DNA of 64,000 nt from Nakamurella silvestris (GTDB lineage: Bacteria; Actinomycetota; Actinomycetes; Mycobacteriales; Nakamurellaceae), in NCBI GenBank assembly GCA_003576535.1, contig QXCQ01000200.1, forward strand, positions 1 through 64,000, in the 5' to 3' direction. Made by a program: the position numbers and the translations under genes. Under the pieces are notes generated by a model. It had not been told where the DNA came from. It made no database searches and was given only the letters and a program-made list of their open reading frames with translations. Position 1 is the first letter of the stretch, and each line of letters opens with the position of its first letter. Positions 58,239-64,000 of this stretch are shown here, in pieces.

Positions 58239-59627
58239 ATGTTTCGAATCAACAACAACCGTGCCGCTGGTGCGGTCCTGGCCATCTCCGCGCTGCTGGT
58301 GACCGGCTGCGGTTCTTCGGAGGTCGGCCCAGAGGCTATTGTTCTCGACTCCTCCGCTCCGCCTTCGGCAGTCTCACCCTCCGCTCCCGCCCCGGAACCG
58401 GGAAAGGTTCAACCCTTGCGTTCCGAGGCCGCTCGAGGCCCGGCCGCAAACCCGGTGAAGGCCGGGGAAGTGATGACGGATTTCGGGACCGCAATTCTCG
58501 CCGAGGTGGACAAGAAGTCCGATGCCGCCAATGTCGTCGTGAGCCCGTACTCGATCTACACCGTGCTCGCCATGGTGGACCAGGGTGCCAAAGGGGAGAC
58601 CGCTGCGCAGCTGGAGGACCTGTTGGGAGCCGATACAGCCGGGCAACAAGGGGTTGTCACCGCTGTTGATGCCGGAATGGCCGCTGCGTTGGCGGCGGGC
58701 AAGGACGCCGAGTCCCAGCTGATCGCGCAGGGCGGTGCTGGCGATCAACCGGCCACCGCCAGACCCTTCGCCTTTGACGTGGCCAATTCCCTCTGGGCAC
58801 AGCCGGGTCTGGGGATCAAGCAGGAGTTTCTCGACGCGATGGCGGCCGGGTTCGGGGTGGGCATGTACGAAACCGATTTCGCCTCCGATCCGGAGAAGGC
58901 CAGGGCGGTGATCAACGCCTGGGTGTCCGAACACACGGCGGACCTGATCCCGGAATTGATCCCCGAGGGGGTCGTCACCGTTGACACCGTGCTGGCCCTG
59001 GTGAATGCGATCCACTTGTCGGCCCCCTGGGCAGCCGGATTCCAGGCCAGTGGTCTCGCCCCGTTCACCGCACCCTCCGGTGTGGTTCAGGCCGCCACCA
59101 TGTCGGTGACGCGGCCCTTCGGATATGCCGAAGGTGATGATTGGCAGTCGGTCTCGGTGCCGTACCAGGGAGGCGAGTTGGCCATGACGGTGGTGCTGCC
59201 CGCCGTCGGTGCCTGGGACAAGGTCGGCACCGAACTGCCTGCAGTGTTGGCACGGGCCACCACCACCTCCGGCTCAGGCGACATCCGTCTGACCATGCCG
59301 AAATTCACGGTCGACACTGCGGCCGATCTCGTGCCGGTGATGGCTGTGCTGGGTGTCCGCGACCTGTTCGGTGCGGAGGCGGATCTGTCCGGGATCGCCG
59401 GCGGGCCGGGGGACATCACCGGCAGCGCGCTGGTCCACCAAGCGGTGGTCGCGGTGGACGAGGACGGCACCGAGGCGACAGCCGCGACGGCCTTCCTGGC
59501 CGAGATATGGAGCTTGAAGTCGGTCGACCACGAGGTGACCGTCGACCGCCCCTTCTATTTCGTCATCCACGACACCACCACCACTGCGCCGCTGTTCATC
59601 GGGCAGATCACCGATCCGACTGCCTGA
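58239..59627 (+). CDS. Serpin-family lipoprotein 1
   Basis: 462 aa from ATG 58239 (AGGAG at 58229-58233). A lipoprotein signal (MFRINNNRAA, LLVTGC with Cys24) and a Ser/Pro/Ala linker are followed by a full serpin domain: NVVVSPYSIYTVLAMVDQGA, WVSEHTADLIPELIPE, the shutter and breach motifs, and RPFYFVIHDTTTTAPLFIGQI. The reactive-loop hinge starts at G410 (GTEATAATAF), with small residues at P12-P9 as needed for inhibitory serpins. Counting 15 from G410 puts P1-P1' at W424-S425, suggesting a chymotrypsin-like target. It is anchored on the outer face of the membrane. Paralogous with the next gene. Confidence 0.93.
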   Translation: MFRINNNRAAGAVLAISALLVTGCGSSEVGPEAIVLDSSAPPSAVSPSAPAPEPGKVQPLRSEAARGPAANPVKAGEVMTDFGTAILAEVDKKSDAANVVVSPYSIYTVLAMVDQGAKGETAAQLEDLLGADTAGQQGVVTAVDAGMAAALAAGKDAESQLIAQGGAGDQPATARPFAFDVANSLWAQPGLGIKQEFLDAMAAGFGVGMYETDFASDPEKARAVINAWVSEHTADLIPELIPEGVVTVDTVLALVNAIHLSAPWAAGFQASGLAPFTAPSGVVQAATMSVTRPFGYAEGDDWQSVSVPYQGGELAMTVVLPAVGAWDKVGTELPAVLARATTTSGSGDIRLTMPKFTVDTAADLVPVMAVLGVRDLFGAEADLSGIAGGPGDITGSALVHQAVVAVDEDGTEATAATAFLAEIWSLKSVDHEVTVDRPFYFVIHDTTTTAPLFIGQITDPTA

Positions 59628-59764
59628 GCAGGTCATGTCGACAAGAAGTGCGGTCTGACGGAACGGTCAAAAGTTTTTAAGAACTTTCTGTGGATCACAT
59701 GCAACCCCCAGTCATCACACACCGTCCTCACCTCACTTGGACCCCGAATCTTTCTGGAGTGGCA

Positions 59765-61114
59765 GTGCGGCGCAGTCGACAGAGGAACACCGTTGTCGCG
59801 GTGCTTGCCGTCATGTCGCTGTTGACTGCCGGATGCGGGTCCGCCGGTGAACCGCAGGCCGCGCCCACACCTGTGTTGCTCTCCCCGGGAGAGGTCCAGC
59901 CTTTGCGTTCGGAGGCCGGCCGCGGGCCGGCGGCCGATCCGGTTGAGGCCGGGAAGGTGATGACGGCCTGGGGGACTGCCGTGCTGGCAGAGGTCGACCG
60001 GGGCACCGCCGAAGCGAACATCGTGCTGAGTCCGTACTCGGTCTATTCGGTTCTGGCCATGGCCGGGCAAGGTGCCGCCGGGACCACCGCTGACCAGCTC
60101 AATGAGGCCCTGGGTGGCGATCCGGCGGGGCAGCAGCGGAATGTCACCGCGGTCGACGCCGGAATGGCCTCTGCCCTTGCCGCAGCCAAGGAGTTCGACT
60201 CGCTGGTGGCCGGGGAGAATGTGAAGAGCGGTGAAAGACCTGCCGCGGGCTCCTTCTCCCTCGAGGTGGCCAATTCCCTGTGGGCCAGGCCGGGCCTGGG
60301 AATCCGGCAGGAGTTCCTCGATGCGTTGGCCGCCGGGTTCGGGGTGGGCATGTACGAAACCGATTTCGCCGCCGACCCGGAGAAGGCCAGGGCGGTGATC
60401 AACGGCTGGGTGTCCGAGCGCACCGGGAAGCTGATCCCCGAATTGATTCCCGAGAACGGGTTGTCTGCGGATACCGTCCTCGCCCTGGTGAATGCCGTGC
60501 ACCTGCGGGCAGCCTGGGCGCAGGAGCTCTCCTCGCCCGTTGCCGAGCCCTTCCAGACCCCGACCGGACCGGTCCAGGCCAAGATGATGAGCAGCTTCGG
60601 AGGATTCGGATTCGTCAGAGGCGCTGACTGGCAATCGGTCTCGATCCCCTACCAGGGCGGGGGTCTGGCAATGACCCTCGTCCTCCCGGCGGAAGGTGGA
60701 TGGGACCGGGTGGGCGCGGACCTTGCCGCCGTGATCAGCGCGGCGACAGCATCGACCACCTCCGGTTACGTCAGGCTGCGGATGCCGCAGTTCACGGTCG
60801 ACACCGCGGCCAACCTGACGTCGGCGATGGAAGCCCTCGGCGTCACCGACCTTTTCGACTCCTCGGACCTGTCCGGGATAGCCGGAGAGCCCGGCAAGCT
60901 GAGGGTGAGCAACCTGATCCATCGGGCCGTCATCTCCGTGGACGAACACGGCACCGAGGCCGCTGCCGCCACCGCCTTGTTGACGACGGAGGAGGTATCG
61001 GCCCCTGAGGTGGACCTGGAGATCACCTTCGACCGGCCGTTCTACTTCGTCGTCCACGACACCACGACCAACGCGCCACTATTCATCGGTCAGATCACCA
61101 ACCCAGTGGTCTGA
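59765..61114 (+). CDS. Serpin-family lipoprotein 2
   Basis: 449 aa from GTG 59765, with GGAG five bases upstream; an ATG at 59690 would give an unlikely extension before the signal. Lipobox LLTAGC (Cys24). The serpin body is very similar to the previous gene (FGVGMYETDFA, DPEKARAVIN), so the pair arose by tandem duplication. The loop hinge GTEAAAATAL starts at G396 and is of inhibitory type. The P1-P1' count gives E410-V411, unlike W-S in paralogue 1. The 137-bp gap before it holds a small hairpin AAAGTT/AACTTT (about 59670-59687). Confidence 0.93.
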   Translation: MRRSRQRNTVVAVLAVMSLLTAGCGSAGEPQAAPTPVLLSPGEVQPLRSEAGRGPAADPVEAGKVMTAWGTAVLAEVDRGTAEANIVLSPYSVYSVLAMAGQGAAGTTADQLNEALGGDPAGQQRNVTAVDAGMASALAAAKEFDSLVAGENVKSGERPAAGSFSLEVANSLWARPGLGIRQEFLDALAAGFGVGMYETDFAADPEKARAVINGWVSERTGKLIPELIPENGLSADTVLALVNAVHLRAAWAQELSSPVAEPFQTPTGPVQAKMMSSFGGFGFVRGADWQSVSIPYQGGGLAMTLVLPAEGGWDRVGADLAAVISAATASTTSGYVRLRMPQFTVDTAANLTSAMEALGVTDLFDSSDLSGIAGEPGKLRVSNLIHRAVISVDEHGTEAAAATALLTTEEVSAPEVDLEITFDRPFYFVVHDTTTNAPLFIGQITNPVV

Positions 61115-61131
61115 CCGAGCTGGGGAGGGGG

Positions 61132-61198
61132 TGTGCGGGTCTGCGCACGGTTGGAATCCAAGTAGGCACACTTGGTCCGCCGGGCGCAGACCCGCACA
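61132..61198. terminator. Nested 67-nt palindrome after the serpin pair
   Basis: TGTGCGGGTCTGCGC (61132-61146) pairs exactly with 61184-61198; inside, CCAAGT (61158-61163) pairs with ACTTGG (61170-61175). Probable terminator, with the same nested layout as the 70-nt repeats. Confidence 0.8.
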
Positions 61199-61217
61199 AA
61201 ATCCCTCCTTCCCCGCC

Positions 61218-61262
61218 GAGCGGACCCCCACACCCCAGTTTGTGGGGTGTCACAGTCCGCTC
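61218..61262. terminator. Palindrome of the GGACxCxCACACCCCA family, copy 3
   Basis: GAGCGGAC (61218-61225) pairs with 61255-61262 and ACACCCCA (61230-61237) with 61243-61250. The core resembles copies 1 and 2. It stands directly after another palindrome, so the serpin gene end carries two. The 316-bp gap to the sigma-factor gene has no gene. Confidence 0.8.
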
Positions 61263-61430
61263 GCGGGAAAAGCAGGGGCCCGCAGGCGCTGGGGGACTGC
61301 CTCCGGATGTCAGGCGGTGCCAGGTGGCTGAAGAAGTTCCGACCCTGGTTGGACACAACAGAGGGTCAGCCTCGTTGTATCCAGTGGGACGACCTCACAT
61401 CGGCAGGTCGCTGTCGAGTGAGGACCACGG

Positions 61431-61922
61431 ATGGAGTTCGACGAGTTCGCGGACGAGTACCTGTTCAAGTTGACACGTTTCGTCGGAGTTCTGACCGGCG
61501 ACCGACAGGCCGCCCACGATTTGACTGTCGACGTTCTCCTGAAGCTGTCGAACAAGTGGTGGTTGGTACGAGATGTGCGTGATCCGCTCGCGTACGTACA
61601 AAAGGCCCTGGTGAGACACTATCTCGACGATCGACGTCAACAGCAGGCCCGGATCCGGAGAGATGTTCGGGCCGCACAGTCGGTTCCGGTCTCTGCCGCT
61701 GACGCCTCATCTCAGATCGCTGAACGTGATCTCGTAGACCGTGCGTTGGCCGCCTTGCCTCCCCAGCAGCGTGGGGCGCTGGTGCTGCGCTACTACCTCG
61801 ACCTTCCCGATCTGCAGATCGCCGGCTTGCTGGGCTGCTCCGTCTCGACGGTCCGATCTCACCTGTCCCTTGCTGCCGCGAAGCTTCGCGGTGACAACAG
61901 CTTGCTTCGAGAAAGGGAATGA
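61431..61922 (+). CDS. ECF sigma factor (SigE-like group)
   Basis: 163 aa. Region 2 is FADEYLFKLTRFVGVLTGDRQAAHDLTVDVLLKL (read in parts), and region 4 is DRALAALPPQQRGALVLRYYLDLPDLQIAGLLGCSVSTVRSHL. No extra C-terminal domain. The next gene starts 4 bp after its stop and encodes a membrane protein in the place of an anti-sigma factor. Targets are probably the neighbouring surface-protease genes (inference). Confidence 0.92.
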   Translation: MEFDEFADEYLFKLTRFVGVLTGDRQAAHDLTVDVLLKLSNKWWLVRDVRDPLAYVQKALVRHYLDDRRQQQARIRRDVRAAQSVPVSAADASSQIAERDLVDRALAALPPQQRGALVLRYYLDLPDLQIAGLLGCSVSTVRSHLSLAAAKLRGDNSLLRERE

Positions 61923-61926
61923 ACCC

Positions 61927-62703
61927 ATGGATATCCGCGATCGATTGATGGAACTCGAAGTGCACGCACCGGATCCCGAAGAAGTCCGCCGAGTCCTCGC
62001 CGAGCGACGGACCCAGTCTCGGAGGCGGGTCCGACTTCTGTCGATCGTTGGTGTGGCAGCCGCTGTGTGTGCCATTGCCGGCGGCACGATCCTGGTCTCC
62101 ACCCGGACGTCCGGCGACCAGAACCGGGCCGCGGCTCTCCCACCGGCTTCTCAATCGGTGCACGCAGGCCCCGCGAGCGGCCCGGTTGTCTACAACTCCA
62201 TGGACGGCTGGACGTGGGAGAAATCAGACCTGTTCTCGCCGATCATGAACGACATCGGCAAGGCCGGACTGAGGGACCAGACCGGTGGGTTCGCCGTTAC
62301 GTCGGTCAACTACTTGACCGACACCGGCCTGGTCTACTGGCACGGGGAGATGTCCCAGGAAGCACGACAGATCATCACCGCGGCCGCAGCGAGAGGCATT
62401 CACATCGAGCAGGTTCAGGTGCCGTTCGGTGAACGACAACTCGTCGACGCCGTGTCGACCGTCGACGCGGCGTTCCAAGCGGCAGGGATCGCCGCAGAGC
62501 CAGTCGGACTTGATGATTCGTACTCCGGATTGCTCGTAGCCGGACAGACGGTCCTGGACGACCAGGGTCTCCAGCAGCGGGCCAGGGCTGTTGCCGAGGC
62601 CGCAGTACCCGGGATCAAGCTCTCGTTTGTTCCGCTGGACGACGCCGCTGCCACGAACTTCCTGCAACGTGTCACGCGCCCCCCAACTCTGCCGACCCAG
62701 TGA
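61927..62703 (+). CDS. Single-pass membrane protein, probable sigma-factor partner, with protease-associated outer domain
   Basis: 258 aa. A short cytoplasmic part (1-34, with EVHAPDPEEVRRVL), one transmembrane helix (35-58), a linker, and an outer domain (about 90-250). The outer domain segment GGFAVTSVNYLTDTGLVYWHGEMS closely matches the coding tract in front of the trypsin-like protease at the window end (GGFADISINYLTNTGLVYWHGELS). No HxxxCxxC anti-sigma motif is present. From its place and topology I infer that it controls the ECF sigma factor in response to an outside signal tied to the protease or its propeptide. Confidence 0.75.
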   Translation: MDIRDRLMELEVHAPDPEEVRRVLAERRTQSRRRVRLLSIVGVAAAVCAIAGGTILVSTRTSGDQNRAAALPPASQSVHAGPASGPVVYNSMDGWTWEKSDLFSPIMNDIGKAGLRDQTGGFAVTSVNYLTDTGLVYWHGEMSQEARQIITAAAARGIHIEQVQVPFGERQLVDAVSTVDAAFQAAGIAAEPVGLDDSYSGLLVAGQTVLDDQGLQQRARAVAEAAVPGIKLSFVPLDDAAATNFLQRVTRPPTLPTQ

Positions 62704-62709
62704 GTGTTG

Positions 62710-62775
62710 CCCACCTGGCTCGCCACCCGGGCTGCTGCTCGAACGAGCGTCAGCCCAGGTGGTGAGCCAGCTGGG
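62710..62775. terminator. 66-nt near-palindrome between convergent genes
   Basis: 62710-62727 pairs with 62758-62775 (two mismatches), and inside 62729-62741 pairs with 62744-62756 (two mismatches) around AA. It works as terminator for both convergent genes and again has the two-segment layout. Confidence 0.8.
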
Positions 62776-62795
62776 CGGAATCAAGTACCGGTGAT

Positions 62796-63704
62796 CTAGT
62801 AGATCACGCCAGCAGGGGTGAGTAGTCCCACGCTCGTTCCGAGGCGTTGCTCAATGCTGCTGTAGGCGGTGGCGTAACCCTTGTTGTAGCACGTCTTCGC
62901 TATGTTCGAGAAGGAACCAGTGCATGGGACAGGATTACTGCCCAAGGAGATGAGACCGGAGACGTATTCAGTGTTGTTCGGGTAAGTCCGAATGAGTGGC
63001 GCGCCGCTGTCTCCTGGGGCGACCATCGCGCTGTTGTCTGTGGTGCTGACCGGGTAAACCCACATGTAGCGCGCGGGGCCCGCGCCTCCTCCGTTCTTCA
63101 ATACTGGCCCCCCGGTTCGCTTTATGTGGCAGCGCAGCCCGGTCAATTCACCGGACAAGCAGACTTCATCCGAGGTGGGAAGCAACTCCCATCCGCCGAT
63201 CTGCCGTAGACTTGCGGCGTACCAGTCGCCCCACCAGTACTGCGGTGAGCCCTTGTCCTTCTGGAACCGGAAAAGCGTTGCATCGAGGCGTGTCTCGTTG
63301 CCGCCAATGCCCACGATGACTTTGTCTGTGTTGAGTTCTCCCCACAGCGTTTTCGTCCACCTGTTGATCCCGGTGCCTGTGCCGATTACGTGGTCCCCAA
63401 GCTTCTCAAAGATTCCGTTGTACAGGTAATGATCGTTCGAGTATTCGGTGCAGTGTGCCGCAGTCAGAAGATAGTCGTAGTCTCCCGGAGCCCGCATCAC
63501 GACGGCGCCCGTGCAGGATCCATAGCCATATGAGGCATCCGGGTTGCTGACGGCGCTGATCCTGAGGGCCATCCCCCCGTGGAACGGCGATGGCGTGGCG
63601 TCATCCCAACGGTTAAGTAACGGGACATTTACTTCGATATCGTTCTCGATGACGAATGGAATGCCGGGAGCGGCCCTACGTACGAGAGCAGATGCGCGCT
63701 GCAC
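62796..63704 (-). CDS. Trypsin-like (S1) serine protease domain
   Basis: 302 aa as an uninterrupted frame from GTG 63704 to the TAG-type end at 62796. The triad is H84 in LLTAAHC, D141 in RLDATLF and S233 in APGDSGAPL. Cysteines pair by position as C64-C85, C182-C192 and C261-C272. No signal peptide lies in this frame. The part that should precede it, a leader and propeptide-like domain, is encoded upstream in another frame (63676-64000), so the functional protein would need the frames to be joined. Possible natural target of the neighbouring serpins (inference). Confidence 0.85.
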   Translation of the reverse strand: MQRASALVRRAAPGIPFVIENDIEVNVPLLNRWDDATPSPFHGGMALRISAVSNPDASYGYGSCTGAVVMRAPGDYDYLLTAAHCTEYSNDHYLYNGIFEKLGDHVIGTGTGINRWTKTLWGELNTDKVIVGIGGNETRLDATLFRFQKDKGSPQYWWGDWYAASLRQIGGWELLPTSDEVCLSGELTGLRCHIKRTGGPVLKNGGGAGPARYMWVYPVSTTDNSAMVAPGDSGAPLIRTYPNNTEYVSGLISLGSNPVPCTGSFSNIAKTCYNKGYATAYSSIEQRLGTSVGLLTPAGVIY

Positions 63705-64000
63705 GGTCAGGCGTCAGATCTCGTATCCCTACCGCCAAACCTGAGTAGCCGAAGTTGGGGCCGATGCTGGTCAAGTCCATCAAATGAGCTCGGTCAGCTG
63801 CATCTCCGACAGCCATCGACGCATCGGTGAGCGCGCGCACCCCGTAGTCCGTCTCAACCTGTTCTATGTCGACACCTTCGGCCGCTGCCTCGGCGACCAA
63901 CCTCTTGGCCTCTCGAGAGAGCTCGCCATGCCAATAGACCAGTCCGGTGTTGGTCAGGTAGTTGATCGAGATGTCGGCGAAGCCTCCGGCTGGATCCTTC
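63676..64000 (-). pseudogene. Out-of-frame N-terminal part of the S1 protease (partial, runs off the window)
   Basis: The frame reads GGFADISINYLTNTGLVYWHGELS, then a helix-rich part, ending LTPDRAARICSRT at a stop (63676-63678). The protease frame begins at 63704 with VQRASALVRRAAPGIPF. In the paralogous membrane protein the matching stretch runs on without break (LQQRARAVAEAAVPGIKL), so a one-base (or five-base) shift near 63704-63708 has split the gene. It could be real decay, a programmed frameshift or an assembly error. The true start is beyond the window. Confidence 0.75.

Overview
The window is a high-G+C, densely packed actinobacterial chromosome segment. Several blocks follow gene orders known from Mycobacterium and relatives: tig-clpP1-clpP2-clpX; recO-uppS; lpd-sucB-TIGR01777 epimerase and pepA/gcvT/ilvE; rpmB-(DAK2-like)-recG; and pyc-rsmD-coaD-sepIVA-like-DUF177-rpmF-rnc-mutM-...-acyP-smc. 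GTG starts, 4-8 bp gene overlaps and strong GC3 bias are common. The exact genus cannot be fixed from the sequence; a Propionibacteriaceae-like lineage is only a guess. No rRNA, tRNA, CRISPR array, integrase or transposase was seen.

Layout. 1-4.7 kb: end of one SLH-type surface protein, a secreted RCC1-repeat/SLH protein, and the helicase hrpB with a fresh 33-bp in-frame duplication. 5-9.8 kb: trigger factor and the Clp protease (clpP1, clpP2, clpX), with tandem perfect hairpins in the clpP1 leader. 9.9-15.5 kb (minus strand): a lipoprotein, fdhD, a GNAT, a membrane-anchored protein and an FdhF/YdeP molybdopterin oxidoreductase. 15.6-19.3 kb: an overlapping recO-uppS-permease-TIGR03943 operon. 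19.3-26 kb: membrane protein, DHA2 efflux pump, TIGR01777 epimerase, E2 (sucB) and E3 (lpd) of a 2-oxoacid dehydrogenase. 26-40 kb: amino-acid and translation genes, recG and small regulator/enzyme pairs, sprinkled with five copies of an exactly 70-nt nested palindrome. 40-48 kb: pyc to mutM housekeeping block.

48.3-51.6 kb is an accessory insertion. The last ~110 bp of mutM, including the zinc-finger codons, is repeated 3,197 bp downstream (116 bp, one mismatch). Between the copies lie an Abi_2 (HEPN-motif) abortive-infection gene and a CoiA-like nuclease gene. This looks like a small integrase-less defence cassette placed at the 3' end of mutM.

51.9-58 kb: an HTH-less DeoR-sensor protein, a PAP2-diacylglycerol-kinase fusion, acylphosphatase (TTG start) and SMC. 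After smc the usual partners do not follow. Instead 58.2-64 kb holds two tandem serpin lipoproteins with different predicted reactive sites, an ECF sigma factor, a single-pass membrane protein, and a convergent trypsin-like protease whose upstream coding part is in another frame and closely resembles the outside domain of the membrane protein. I infer a sigma/membrane protein/protease/serpin surface-proteolysis locus.

Many gene ends carry very long hairpins (62-70 nt, two-segment arms), forming at least two sequence families. They probably terminate transcription, but their uniform length and repetition suggest a dispersed element.
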